A DNA stretch of 64,000 bases from Polytrichum commune. Its lineage: Eukaryota; Streptophyta; Polytrichopsida; Polytrichales; Polytrichaceae. A program made the translations under genes and the position numbers. Where the stretch lies: assembly GCA_950295325.1 (NCBI GenBank), contig OX485805.1, forward strand, positions 13,997,501 through 14,061,500, read 5' to 3'. The notes under the pieces were generated by a model. It searched no databases and was not told where the DNA came from. It worked only from the letters and a program-made list of their open reading frames with translations. This document shows, piece after piece, positions 1-12,821 of the stretch. Every line of letters begins with the position of its first letter. The first letter of the stretch is position 1.

Positions 1-12
1 CCTTTGGACATG

Positions 13-105
13 TGCACTACAAGTTGCCCTCTCAGTGTGAACCTACCAAGTGTTCTTCAATTTATCATGATTTTTCTTCGAAACGTTCCGAAGGCTACCA
101 GGCCG
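13..105 (+). repeat. Left edge of segmental duplication copy A
   Basis: This stretch matches 43722-43808 with few differences, then similarity stops abruptly at a shared ACCAGGCCGC. Copy A resumes similarity to copy B only at 12822, so 106-12821 replaces about 250 bp present in copy B. The true outer boundary of copy A may lie before the window. Confidence 0.75.
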
Positions 106-130
106 CCCTCGTCCCTAACTCCCAAACGGA

Positions 131-162
131 GTTGGGACACCGCCACCCTGCGGTGTCCCAAC
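131..162. repeat. Perfect hairpin near the start of the 12.7-kb insert in copy A
   Basis: GTTGGGACACCGC and its exact reverse complement are separated by a 6-base loop. It lies just inside the point where copies A and B diverge and may belong to the end of a mobile element, but no matching terminus was found near 12821. Confidence 0.6.
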
Positions 163-600
163 TACGAACGGACACTTTATTCACGTTGGCCCCTTGCTAA
201 AAAGAGACCAGAGTTTCTATCTATCTATCTTAACTATAGTTGGGCGCAACCTGCAGTGTAGTACCATGACAAATTATAGCATCTATATCTTTTCCTTTCA
301 CTTTTATTCAAAATTTCAAAATTGGAACTTGATTCCAGTTGTGATTCGCACTTAATCAACACCCAATGAGCATGACTTCATTATCTCTAAGTGACTTAGA
401 GTATAATGGGTTCGATTGCTGTAATGAACAATGGGTTCTATTCCTTCTTGGGATGGGCCGGCATGGGTGACAAGCATTGATTCTAACATAAGGTCTCTTA
501 TAGAAGTTATGTAATATACTTTAACTCAAAAATGAAAGAACTTGTTGGTTGACTCCTTACATATTTTGGAACTCTCAAGTTGTAGTTGGTTGAATTTTTT

Positions 601-745
601 CTAGTTAACTATAGTTGTTTTTAAATCCGGTCTTAAATTTTTCTAGTTAACTATAGTTGTTCTTCAAATTGGTTTGAAAATTTCCTAGTTAACTATAGTT
701 GTTCTCTAAAATGTCTTGAAAAAAATCTAGTTAACTATAGTTATT
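601..745. repeat. Minisatellite, 42-bp period, four copies
   Basis: CTAGTTAACTATAGTT begins at 601, 643, 685 and 727, exactly 42 bases apart, with diverged sequence between the conserved cores. The core contains the palindrome AGTTAACT. Nothing coding is seen in 200-930. Confidence 0.85.
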
Positions 746-769
746 TTGGCAGTTAGTCCAGAGCGTGCC

Positions 770-880
770 ATCCATTTCTTGAGGAAGTGGATGGGGGGTT
801 TAACCATCGGAAACAAAATTGAGCAAGCAAGGCTCCAGAGCGTCCCATCCACTTCCCCAACAAGTGGATGGAGGAAGTAG
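770..880. repeat. Paired short inverted repeats
   Basis: Two related segments, each starting AGAGCG and holding CCATCCA-type and TGGATGG-type arms around a short loop, lie about 65 bp apart. They look like small hairpins of unknown origin. Confidence 0.5.
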
Positions 881-1184
881 GGTTTTAGTTGGTTTATAGT
901 ACATTAGTTTCTTAGTATCTTCATTTTTTTTGTGCATCGGTTGATGAGGTGGGTGTTTGTTGTTGATAAGAGGTCTAAGGTTTTTTGTATTAGGGTTGTC
1001 GTGAAGGGCATAGAAGGCACAAGTTTAGAGGTTTGTTGTGAAGGAAAAAGACGTTATAAGATTATAGGTTTGCAGGAGGGCAAAGAAATTCCAAGTTTGT
1101 ATGTTTGTTGTAAAGGGGAAAAAAGATAACAAATTTGCTAGCTTGTTTAAGGTTTGTACAAGATTCATAAACTTTAATTATGGC

Positions 1185-1304
1185 CCCCAAGCGGAAGAGG
1201 ACCGGGTATGGAAAAGAGAGGAGAAGGGAGGATGCCGCCGTGGAGAACGAGAAAAATGTTTGTGTTTAGGCATTCAAGCGGATCGATCGAAGCCTTCCAA
1301 GTGA
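1185..1304 (+). pseudogene. Basic N-terminal coding fragment, unrecognised
   Basis: The reading frame opens MAPKRKRTGYGKERRRED and is basic, like the start of a nuclear or transposon protein. It soon meets a stop. The Arg/Gly-rich C-terminus at 7150-7459 lies on the same strand about 6 kb downstream, beyond the CACTA end and hAT copy. Both could be ends of one gene split by those insertions, but nothing in the sequence links them directly. Confidence 0.3.
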
Positions 1305-1879
1305 GTTTGAGAAGGAGATGAATAAGATTGTTCCTCCTTATCATTTGCCGGCGATTGTCATTAAGAACATGTTAGTTCTAGTACAACGTGCCGGTTTTTT
1401 GGACCCTCTAAAACACTTGAGGGTTTTCAATTTAGAAACCCTTGTCCGTGTGCCAGGGTTCGGGAGACTTTTGAGCTCAACCAGCTAAAATCCGCTCCTT
1501 CACAACTTCTACCGGTTTTTTCAGAATTTGACCGGTTGCAAACTTGTTGCCATTCGTTTGGACCGGTCAATATCCTATATTTTTTTTCAAATGCCGGCTA
1601 ATTTCCTCTTCATTGTAATGACAACCGGCCAAGAACTTGGGCATTGATAAGTAAGCTTATTTTTCAATGTAGCAAATTATATCTACAAACAACATACACC
1701 ATTCAACAACGCACAAAAATTGAAATCTATGACTACGCACCGTAAGAATGGCAGATTCGACTGCATGGCATACGTTTGCATTAGACTACAAACAGTCAAG
1801 TCCTAGTCAGATGCTTCCGATTTAATATTGAAATTTGACTCTCAGTAGTGAATGAAACGAGTATACAAGGACTCCATGC

Positions 1880-2664
1880 AGTCGTCAGATGATATGGGTG
1901 ACTATGTGTAGTGAAGCATATTTGACTTTACAGTGTCATATTATCTCACGTGTGTGTATGATGCAATACAGTCACAACCACATCACTATACGTCGTGATC
2001 AAACCATTGCTATATTCTCTAATACGTCACTATAATTAGTCATGTCCATCTCATGATTTCAGCATTGGAGACTATGTATAGTCACTTTGATGTGGCTCTA
2101 CAGAGTCGTATTATCCCAAGTCTCTGTGTGACTTAATGCAATCACCACCACAGTACTATGCGTAGTGATAAAACCGTTGATGCAGTCACTAATATCTCAC
2201 TACAATTAGTCATAGCATTCAGAAGCTATTTCAGTAGTCGTGACCATGGGTAGTCCAATAGATGTGACTCCAAAGAGCCCTATTCTCCCAACTCAATGTA
2301 TGACGCATTTCAGTCATCATCTCACTACTATGCGTAGTGATAAAACCTGTCATGTATTGACTCATACCACACTAAAAATAGTCATGCCAATCAGTCACTA
2401 TTTGCATATAGATGACTACGTGTAGTCATAAATGTATGACTATATAGAGTCATATGGTCTCAAGTCCCACTGCAGGTCCCGTTTTGAGGTCCCAAAACAC
2501 TGTGGGAACGCAACATTGGGAACAAGAAGTGTCCGATATGACCCCCAGTCAGATTGTCCGAAGCGACTAAGTCGAATTGACTACAAACAGTGCTAGTCAC
2601 ATTTTGGTTTATGCCCTATTGTAGTCATAAAACCTAGTCACATTGGGCTGGTTTTCTTGTAGTG
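1880..2664. mobile_element. CACTA (En/Spm-type) element end with subterminal repeats
   Basis: Read on the minus strand from 2664, the sequence starts CACTACAAGAAAACCAGCCC, a classic CACTA-transposon terminus. Inside it are at least three diverged tandem copies of a unit of roughly 170 bp (about 1885-2460), each rich in GACTA/TAGTC motifs and small inverted repeats such as GACTACGTGTAGTC. Such arrays are the usual transposase-binding subterminal regions of CACTA elements. No opposite CACTA end and no transposase were found in this window, so this is a remnant or one end of a disrupted element. Confidence 0.7.
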
Positions 2665-2941
2665 AACATCCAAAGAATATATCAACATACAAAAATAACA
2701 TGTAATGATATCAATTTCTAACAACAATGATTAACAATTCGTTACATACAAAAACCAACAACAATGATCAACAATTTATCCATAGTAGGAGTTGAACTTG
2801 AAGTAACCCATCAACTAGTTGATGGCCATGGATTTATTCTTCTATCATACCTAGGTCTTAAAACCGAATATTAGATTTGAGGCCACACCATGATAAAAAA
2901 AGCAACCTAACCTACCATACTATATACAAAAATGAAATTCA

Positions 2942-5185
2942 TCAATTGTTAGAGTAAAAATCCGTAGTACCATCTTCACTTTCAAGAAGAAAACGCCCTG
3001 AAAGGTATCTCTGTGGATGTGAAAACAACCATCTAAACTTTGTAGAGTTCTTCCACAAAGTTATGGCTTCCATTAGTACGTTATCAAGATCATCACAAAG
3101 GTCTTCCATAGAAACACGCATAATACATTCTAAATGTTTTGTGTCTAATTTATTACGAGTCTTAGTTTTGATGCAGTTTTGAATAGAAAATGCACGCTCA
3201 CATTGAGCGGTGCGTACACATTGCACTCTAGCAATGTCTGCAAGAATACAAAGATTCTCATATTTTCTACGAAGTGATTGATTCCAACTTATTATAGACC
3301 ACACATCACTAAAAGTTTTATCATGCCATTCTGTAGAAACTTGTACCTTATACGAAAAGAATTCTCTTTTGGTAGCATCAACATTTATCAAAGCACAAAT
3401 TTTTTTCTCATCAATTTGTAAATCCTTACCAAAATGATTACAAAGCCTTTCTAGCTCTGGGACACCCCAACTTCCCATACCAACTTATCTAGAAGGCAAT
3501 TTTCCAGGGTTTAGTATCTTAAAACAACCCACGATATCATTGTCTTTGAAGCGGTTTTCTAATCCTTTACAAATTTCCTCAGCAAAACAAACTTGGAATG
3601 TAATAGCTTCTTTTAAATCAGCCCCAGTTCTATCCCTTATCATTAAAATATCATGATACTTAGCTCCTCTAATTTCAGATAATAACCTCTTTAAATACCC
3701 CCCATGAGGGCCAAAATCAAGAATTATATGATAACCAGACTCTTCATTAAAAATTGATGCATTTAAATCAGTGGATTTAGTAATAAACAACATGCGAATT
3801 GAAGTTATTTCAGCTTTAACATGCGCACCAACAGGTATAACATCCACATGTTTGTATTGAAATATTTTACTCAAAACTGACAAACCATATAAAATATCAG
3901 CCAAAAAATACAAGCAATATATGTGTTTAAAGGTCCTTAATCTTATAAAAATGGAACCATCACCTGGACCATTATCACCATTTTCAACATCACGAAAATA
4001 TGTCAAAACACTTTCTAAGGTATCACACAATGTTGTGATAGATTGCCATCTAGACAACCATCTGATTTTTTGATATATTTTCAAGGATTTTTGTGCATCA
4101 TATAATTCTTCTTGTAACTCATTAAGACAAGATTTTACCTTGCTAGATCTTTTAAAGTGAGAAGCAGTGTCATTAATTAAATTATCAAGCAAAGTAGACA
4201 AATTTTTCCAATATGCATTACTTGCAGCGTCTAGAGAAGCAAGGTTAGTTTTATGTACAACACAATGAATACTTAAAAGGAAAGGATTTACCTTATCTTT
4301 TAAACGTGCAGCCACTCCATTGCGAATTTCCGTCATCACAGATGCCCTATCATATCCAAAACCTACAAACTTATTCAAATCCAAACCCCACTGGTTCAAG
4401 GAGGTTAGTATCAATTTATATATCATAGAAGCATCTTTCTCACCTCTTGGAATATGTAGCAAATCTAGAAAAACACACATTGGAACACCATCCTCAAGAA
4501 AAGTAGCAAACACAACCAAATGTTCCAAAACAGAAATATCAGTTGATTCATCCACCATGATGCCAAAAAACTGTGAATCTCTAACCTTATCAAAGATTTT
4601 CCTTTGAATGACACTAGATATACATACCAACATATCCGCACAAGTCTTATCATCATGATATATTTTTGTAGTTATGATGACATTAACTAAAAGCAATAAA
4701 TGACATAAGGTAGGAAACTTACTAAAAGGGAGAAGTTCTTTCCCCACATACTACGCTATTTAAAAAAGTGTCATTAGCGCTTCATCACAAGTCTTTGTTG
4801 CTTGTACTACTATTTTCTCTATCCTTCTACTTCCATTATGTGTAACCCATGACAACCTCTTATGTTCTCCCGTGTTGGCATGATCTTGCAATGTTGAAAC
4901 CTTGAAATTAGTAGATCCTAATGTTGCAAAAACACAGTTTCCTCCTGTTTACTTGCAAATTTTATAGTTCATTACTCCAAGTTCATTATTAAATTACAAC
5001 CAATCATAATCTTGTAACCATTTATCTTTCCACAGTAACTTTGCAATTGCAACTTTGTTGTTAGCATTTGATGAAGTAGAGTTAGATGTACTTAGGCCAT
5101 TCACAACATAAACCAACTCTGATGTTAGTTCCAAAGTCTTTTGATAAAAACCAGCCAAAGTCTTTTGTCTTTTGTTGGCTGCCAT
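2942..5185 (-). pseudogene. hAT-superfamily transposase (TTF zinc finger type), nonsense-riddled
   Basis: One minus-strand frame of about 748 codons runs through this region with no frameshift but about five stop codons: two in 4900-4996, two close together near 4750-4760, and a TAA at 3485-3487. The N-terminus (5185-4994) ends in the WLQDYDWL-type motif that precedes the TTF zinc-finger-like segment (4990-4850). The core (4747-3485) has the DESTD motif, a CVVHKTNLASLDA segment and RWLSRW. The C-terminus (3478-2942) has the hAT dimerisation signature, AQCERAFS followed by KTRNKL. This is the full layout of plant hAT elements related to ZNF862-type proteins. Nonsense without indels suggests fairly recent inactivation. 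Terminal inverted repeats were not located. Confidence 0.85.
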
Positions 5186-5223
5186 CTAAACCTGTAAAAA
5201 ACAAATATCTCATTAGATGTGGA

Positions 5224-6290
5224 ATTCATAGAATACACCTCAAATTCATAAAGGAAACCTAAGGATGTGAACATGTAACTAGTTGAATTCGCAAACATTA
5301 GGATCTCAACTAAATATGCCCAAAAATCTCCCTGGTTGATTTCGCAAACACTAGAATCTCAACTAAATATGCCCAAAAATCTCCTTGGTCACTAAGACTG
5401 AGTTCCATTACATGATCAAACAAGATCATTCACATTCAGTTATGTGAACTCTTACAAATAAAAAGTAGCAATCTTACCTTACAGATACCTTCAGAGAACC
5501 AAGTTGAATACACACAAAAGAAAAAAGAAATGAAAGCCTTTACCCCAATTTGATAAAGGAAAACCTAAGGATGTGAACGTGTAACTGGTTGAACTTGCAA
5601 ATACTAGGATCTCAACAGAATATGCCCAAAAATTTCCCTGGTTGCTAAGGCTGAGTTCCATTACATGATCAAACACAATCATTCACATACAGTTATGTGA
5701 ATACTTACAAATAAAAGTAGCAATCTTACCTTACAGATACATGCACAGATACTTTCAGAGAACCAAGTTGAATACACACAAAAGAGAAAAGAAATGAAAG
5801 CCTTTACCCCAATTTGATAAAGGAAAACCTAAGGATGTGAACATGTAACTAGTTGAACTTGCAAATACTAGGATCTCAACTAAATATGCCCAAAAATCTC
5901 CCTGGTCACTTAGGTTGAGTTCCATTAGATGATCAAACATGATCATTCACATACAATTATGTGAATACTTACAAATAAAAGTAGCAATCTTACCTTACAG
6001 ATACATGCACAGATACTTTCAGAGAACCAAGTTGAATACACACAAAAGAGAAAAGAAATGAAAACCTTTACCCCAATTTGAGAAAGAAAAACCTAAGGAT
6101 GTGAATATGTAAATGGTTGAACTTGCAAACACTAGGATCTCAACTAAATATGTCCAAAAATATCCCTGGTCACTAAGGCTAAGTGTTGAGTACTGGATGA
6201 ACAAACAACATCCTTCAAAGAAACTTATGTGAACTCATACAAACAAAATGTGGCAATCATACCTTCACAGAGACTTGGTTGAATCCACCA
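5224..6290. repeat. Tandem array, 264-bp period, about four copies
   Basis: Units share GGATCTCAACTAAATATGCC and AACCAAGTTGAATACACACA; the spacing between equivalent points is 264 bp for the inner copies. The array starts next to the hAT start codon, so it may be its 5' region. The first unit (5224-5490) has an extra partial duplication of about 60 bp. Each copy keeps a short open frame on the minus strand that merely reflects the repeat. Confidence 0.85.
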
Positions 6291-6639
6291 GATTTGAGTG
6301 TTCAATGAGACGAGCACACCGAAACCCTAAAAAAAAGAATGCTCCACCTTGAAAAGTCACTTGAGCAGATTGGTGTTCAATGGTATCGCAATGCCTCTTC
6401 TTCAATGACTTTGATCGCAACGCCTCCGTGTCTGATTTAAGAAGTGAGTAAGTGAGAGTGGGTGTTTGGGAGGAGTGTGCTAAGTTAGGGGCGATGGTTG
6501 AACAGGGGGTGCGAAGTTAGGAAAAGCAAGGGAGGCGAGGGGAGGGGAGGTTGGCAGAAGAAGAGAGAGAGCGTGAGAGAGCACTGAGGCCAATGTCCAC
6601 CGTAGCCTACAACGGACACTAAACCCTAGAACGGTAGAA

Positions 6640-6870
6640 CTAGTCTACCAAATGATATCCGGCCCTAGATGAATCATACCGGATGAAATCCGCCTATTTC
6701 ACAATTCATCCGGATAAAATTCCTCCTCAAAATGGTTGCCGGTTGAAATCCGATTTTTTTTTAAGCACCGGTTTCACATCCTCCACTTTCCCAATTCAAC
6801 CGGACTTTTCACAAAACCAACCGGCCGCCATTACACTAAATACCGGTTCTCCCCGGACATTGCCGTGTGC
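6640..6870. repeat. Cluster of CCGG-centred motifs
   Basis: About nine CCGGTT, CCGGAT, CCGGAC or CCGGCC motifs occur within 230 bp, often preceded by AA, in otherwise AT-rich DNA. A similar cluster lies at 1388-1630 on the other side of the hAT and CACTA copies. The arrangement resembles subterminal transposase-binding repeats. Confidence 0.45.
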
Positions 6871-7149
6871 TTGCTAATTTTGACCATCCTTTTGTTAAAA
6901 TCATTACGGATGCTTTGGAGAAGTATAAGGGGTCTCTTTCACCATCAACCGTTTCAACAACTTTTTTCGCCGCTCCATGGAATTTTCAAGGTGTCTTCAT
7001 ATATATATATATTCCGTTTCTTGGTTTGTTTTTTGTGTCCCTATTTCACTAGTGTTCATATAATGAACCATATTTTTGTGTCGATCCTGATATTTATATA
7101 TAATTATGTTCTAAGACATATATTTTGTATACTTAATTCATATTGCAGA

Positions 7150-7459
7150 AGATACATGGGTAGAGAACAAACATAGTAAGGCAAAAGACCTTTGTTGCTT
7201 GTTGCTTGCAAATGAGTTTGATTATGCCACACTCTTATGGAATCAACAAGAAGAATGAAAAAAAGAATGCATTGCAAACAAACAAGACCTTTAGATGTTG
7301 CAGCACGCCATGCGATTTATCAAGGAAAAACCTAAACAAGAGAATTCAACCACGGTTGTTCCTGAACCCGGTCCATCTAGGGGAAAGGAAAAAGTGAGAG
7401 GACGAGTGAGGGGACGAGGTAGGGGAAGAGGAAATGGAAGAGGAAAATCTACAAAATAG
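7150..7459 (+). pseudogene. C-terminal exon of an Arg/Gly-rich protein, damaged
   Basis: After a plausible splice acceptor near 7148 one frame reads about 100 residues with two stops (a TGA near 7258 and a TAG near 7292). It ends in PEPGPSRGKEK followed by an RGRGRGRG tail and a stop at about 7459. The tail is AT-hook or RGG-like. A separate segment ending near 6990, before a plausible GT donor, may be an upstream exon. The family is not recognised; it is probably part of a decayed transposon. Confidence 0.4.
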
Positions 7460-9289
7460 CGGTCCAAATAAAAATCTATAAGTATTGTGTATTTGGATTC
7501 TAATAGAACTTCTTGATTTTATCACTTGTTACAAATGGATTTGTAACAACCAGTTTCTATTTCAATGAGAAGAATAAAATCTTCATGTTTCATTTAAGTT
7601 TATTAACTGGTTTCTATTACGGTTTAGGTGTGTCAAGTGTTCATTATAATTAGATTTTTGACTGTGTTATTTTAATTGTGTAGATAAAATATAATGCGTG
7701 TTCTTTGTTTTCCGTTTGGTCATTGTCAAAAGAATCTACTAGTTTCAATTTTGTTTACAATAGATTTTAATATATCTATATGACAATCACTTGTATAATT
7801 GTAACAACTTCTCATAACATGCCCTCATTATAATTGAATTGTATTAAAATGAAATCGAAAGACCTCAAGTATGAATTTGGTTCTTTTTTTATGAAAATAA
7901 AATAAAATAAAATAAAATAAAATATATGAGGCCATGTTAATATATTAAAAAATATCGTAAATAAGTAATATAGCAATGATGTATGTATATAATAGATTGT
8001 TTGAATTTTGAATTTAATTAAAATTCAAGAAATCTATTCCTACATCTACGTATCTAGATGCTTAAATAATAATTCAACGAAAATGCACAAGCAATAAAAT
8101 GTAGGTATTAAATATGAAATTTCAATTCAACATACTTTTAAATTAAAAAAATGTATTTTTAAGTATTTTTTTGTTATTCAATTGGTATAGTAACCTGGAA
8201 CTGTCTCCTAGGACTTGAAAAAATAGAAATGTAGAATACAACTTATTTGGAGTACTGTGATAATTGATAAAAGTAAACTACCTACTTATAATGAAAAAAA
8301 TTGATTATTATAGAGAAGATTATACATTAGTCTATTACTATCACCAATCAATACAAAATTTATAGCAATTATACGGAATAATTTAATTTATAGTAAGGAA
8401 AAATTAATACAACATTAGGTATTCATATTGATTTCAAGAATTATACATGATCATAATTTTTAAAAATTTGAGTATTTCAAGTAGAAAACAGTTAGTGCAT
8501 TCAGTAAGAAAATAAACAAACATGATAGTTTTCATACATATAATCAAAAGTAGACAATCAAATTTCCAACATGGAAACTAAATAGACACTACTCAAAATT
8601 TAAGAATGTTGAAGTTGATAGAAAAATCCACATCATGTTTGTTTTACCATAATGTCACAATTACAATTACAGCAATTGACAGAACGTCATCCTATTCTAC
8701 CATCATTTTTGTCATGCATACTTGAAAAATAATTTTGGGTACTCGTAGAAATAAAATTCTCTTGGATTTGGATGTAGACACCAATGCGTGACTTTGTCAT
8801 TTAAGAGGAGGTCGTTCCGCAATGCTTCCACCTTGCTTGCATCGTTAGTATTTTCATAGTTTTTTTCAATTGACCTTAAACTTGATCAAACCCCATTCTT
8901 GTGTGCTTTATGTTAGCTTGAATGATAGAAATAAAACCTTTCGTAGGAAGATCTATCATGGCAGGCCTATCAAATGTAAACGGCTCTTTCATTGACTCAA
9001 TAAAACGATTACGTAATTCTATCTTGTGTTTTCATTCGTCCGCACTAACATGTACTAAACTGGATTCCACTGTTTGCCATACATATGAAATTGTTGCTTA
9101 CAACTGAAAAAGTTCAATCTTTCGTTCTCTTTCAAAAACATTGTGAATCTCGATTGGTCATGATGGACTTTCTTCAAGAATTAGCGAGTCTTCAAGGTTC
9201 AATGTCATAACAACCGGTTTTTCAGGCGGCACTTGGGAATCAACAAGTTCGAATAACTTGAAATCGGTTGAAGATATTTTTTCAATATA
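7460..9289. other. AT-rich DNA with no recognisable gene
   Basis: Strongly AT-rich and riddled with stops on both strands. It includes an (AAAAT)n microsatellite of about six units at 7896-7924. The right end probably belongs to the decayed MULE that follows on the minus strand. Confidence 0.6.
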
Positions 9290-11631
9290 AGTTGTTATCC
9301 AATAATGTGTTTACAAATTGAAATTAATGCTGGACAGTCACAATAATAGTAACTTGATGACACATAATTTATATGTGCTGTTTGGATTAGTCTCATTTCG
9401 AATATGAAAAAAGAAGAAATTTTTGTTAACAATTTGAAGAACTCCGTCGGTTTTGTAACATATAATTTATAATTTTTTTCCACCCTTCAAACGCCATTGA
9501 TGGACCTTGTCATTTACCTTTTTTGAAAATATTTCAGAGTCACCTATACTATTTTTTTCCAAAATGAGCATATGTTTAATATTCTTCAAACCGGTTGGAA
9601 ACCAATTTTTAAATTTTTTAATAAATAATTTAAATAATTTAAAATATCAAAATTTTTTATGAAATAAAAAATAATTAGATTTGGTAAATATCACAGAAAA
9701 CCTTATTATATATATATATTTTTTATAATCACTTTATTGTTTGAAATCAAATGATTCAAATTTGTTTAAATGCTACTTATTTGTGCCTTGCCGTAATTTG
9801 ACATAATAGAGAAGTATGGGTCTTTCAACCCGAGTTTGATATTTGGCGCTTCTCATTATTGCCTTCACTAAATCCTGAAGGGAACAATTAACTTATTCAT
9901 AAGTAATAGTTTACACATAAATAATGAGTATTTTATCCACTATGAGTGCCTTTCTACATGATTTGTGATGTCTATGCCTCCGTAAGAAAACATGCGGTCA
10001 AACTTGAACCACAACAATTTCCAAGGTGAAGAAGGGCTTGTCCATCCCGAATGTACGTATTGAATTACTTCCGGAATGGCTTGAAATGTTTGAAAGAGGT
10101 TTTGAACATTGAAATCGAAATGGGCTTCAAGCGGACAATGTAATAGTGTCATAAACAATTGCCACAATTCATTTCTCCTATCAAATGGAACACGGGGGAG
10201 AAGATGCTTACTCCATGCTTTTATAACATGGAAGTGACAAAGTAAATTTTATATGGAATTTTATTTACCCCCTATTCGTTTATCCTTCCAACCAAAAAAA
10301 TCATTTCTCACAATTGTTGTTATGACATTCAAAGATCTCATATTTTTTTCTATAAGAGTAGCACTATGTCTTACACTCCTGATATTTTTGAAAACATATT
10401 TCAAAGCAATTTCAATGGTAATACCTTGATGGCTTTGTCCTTTGTTTTTAGAACAAAGCATGTGGAAAACTAGCATGTCCCGGCCGTCGTCATTCGGAAC
10501 AACCGTAGCGTATAATGGTAGGCCCTCATTGTTGGTTTTAAAGGTAGAATCTAATGCTCATGAGTTCCTCGTAGAAAATCATTTAGCAATGTCTTTCATA
10601 AATTTATCTTAGATGACGACAATGAAAGGTTTTTTTCGTACACCTTCGTGCTTCTTGTCATATTTTTGGTAAAAAATCACTTTTTTTTGGCTTGTAGCCC
10701 AAGAATTTCAAGTTGAGTAGCAACCCAATTATCTTTTCGTGCGGCATCTATAACGGTCATACAAGACACCTTGATTACGTATAACACATACAAAAAATCT
10801 CAATGAAACAAAAATAAATAATGTTGAATGATGAAGGTATCAAAAGATTAGATAAACACATCATTTAGTATAATGGAATGTAGTAATGCCTCAACCTCTT
10901 CCACAATAATAAAAAATCAAAATCTGACTTGTTCAAAATAAATCGCCATATTTTCAAACTTCTTTGCTTCTTTGAGTGAAGCAACAGTTACGGTTGAAGG
11001 AAATACCATCATTTTTAAAATCTGAATTATAAATGAAAGTACTAAAATATGAACTAGTAAGAAGTACTTGTTACCCTCACTTCCCGGGTTGTGACCAGGA
11101 TGTGTGGAGTGCACGTGTATTTTGGCCATGGCTTGCTTAGCAACTTCAACATATGACTTTGTATTCATAAAAGAGATAATTATTTAAAAAAAAAACTCAT
11201 AATCACACTTGTAAGATTTTTTTTCCCTACCAGGTAGAATTCACTTCTTCTTTCTCTAACCAAATTCTTTGCTTCCCCCCTCTATGACAATTGTAGTACA
11301 TGACCAACGTAGATGTTGTTTGGTTCTTATTTTTGACTCTACGAATTACTGTATGCTTCGCACATATATTGTTAAGAGTGTTTTGCAACTTCTCTAATGG
11401 AACTTTAACAACTTCATTCCCAAATGGTCCTACACCATTACAAGTTGCACAAGATTGGATACATCTTTCTATGAAATAATACGGGATCCCACCCACTCTT
11501 ACATCGGTCGACCGTTGCTCTCGTATGGAATGCACCGTGGATTTCAAAGAGGAATGTTTGCCACTAACATAATAATGGGCTTGCTTCACAATAGAATGCC
11601 AAAGATCACTAGAAGTTATGCCTCGCCCCAT
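9290..11631 (-). pseudogene. Mutator-like (MULE) transposase, decayed
   Basis: Fragments in different minus-strand frames give the ordered parts of a MULE transposase. First comes an H2C2-like zinc-binding stretch (11631-11400: HYYVSGKHSS, then CATC). Then a catalytic-domain start with LDSTFKTN near 10550 and DDGRDMLVFHML (10520-10450). Then LLCHFHVIKAWSK near 10240, the CxFH-VKAW box of the family. Last is a SWIM-type zinc finger CDCPALISICKH near 9310-9350. Stops and frameshifts separate all parts, so it is dead. A second copy of the same family, on the other strand, lies at 19964-21945 and aligns part for part. Terminal repeats were not resolved. Confidence 0.8.
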
Positions 11632-11679
11632 CTTATCACTACATGGGCTTCAAAGAAGTCCATGTGGTGTCAGCCATAA

Positions 11680-12821
11680 ACCCCCACTCTTATGCGTCGT
11701 AGTCCGGGGGAGAGCTTCTCACTCACATGTACTCGCTTGACCTTGCTTAGCCCTTGGGACTTGGCTCCCAACACTCCAATAGCATGAACATTAAACACAC
11801 AACTTTATTCAAAGAGCACGAGGTGACAAGTATTTAGAAACACTCTAATCCTTCATGGTCATGGCTACACCCACTCACAAATTCTAATTCAAAACAGTGA
11901 TTTGATTGGCTAATCTAGACTATTTCTCAAAGGCATTGAGGCGGACCAAGTCATGCCAGTGGCTCACCCAAGCTCATTGATTGTTACAACCCCTAGTCTA
12001 ATCAACATCTAACTAATTTTCCTAATTAACACCACACATTTAATCTTACCACTCCCTAAGGTAATGGCAGCTGACTTCCCCCTTGTGGCAATAGGTTCAA
12101 CTTGGTCAAAGTTCGGCCTTGTCTTAAATCCAGAACGGCATCCTTCCAGCCTTACAGTTCAAACCAGCTCCAATAGCTGTGTGCTGCCTCTTCGGACATA
12201 TGCAGTCAGCATAGAGCTGCTCAGACCTCTCTCCTCCCCTGTCACCAGTCTAAGCCCTCGAGGGACCCAGACTGCCGCGACTTCAGCCAGCCTAGCAATT
12301 ATCCTTCACCCTCTCCAGCGTGAATCTTGATGAGGCCAGATGTCCTCTCGCCAGGCTCCTTCAACGTCTGTCAAGCTAAATCCTCTTAGACCCAGAGAAC
12401 TGTGACGCCGATGCAGCTCGCTCACCACTCCAGCTCCACATTCATCAAACCACCTTGAATTCTCAGTCATCAAATTGCATTCCGCATTGCCACTTCCAGT
12501 GCTCCTGCCTTCAATCCAGAACCCACATTGAACTCAATTTTGACCAACGCTTGGCTTCACCTGTAGGAAAGGCCACCTAGGAGGTTTGCTGAATAAGGAG
12601 TTGTCGACCAACAACCTGCCTCCAATGCCGAATTCCGAATAACTCCGCCCTCGGTTAGTGTTCTTTGCAACGGCATCCTGGTTGTGACCTTGGTTAATGA
12701 CTGCCTTGATCTACCATAGTCACCACAGAGTTGCAATGTCTCGGCAGTTCCCGGAATCTGCACACAGATCCTAATTCGGCCGGAGCTCTCCCCTGGCCAA
12801 CCTTGTTCTTCCTTCGACTCT
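11680..12821. other. Unassigned sequence, possibly LTR-retrotransposon debris
   Basis: Absent from copy B. Base composition shifts to GC-richer DNA after 12060. No credible coding frame, terminal repeat or primer-binding site was identified, so a retrotransposon origin is only a guess. Confidence 0.35.

Noticed and set aside
131-162. Helitron 3' end (hairpin followed by CTRR)
   Set aside because: The hairpin is strong, but the sequence after it lacks CTRR at the right distance and no TC start was found.
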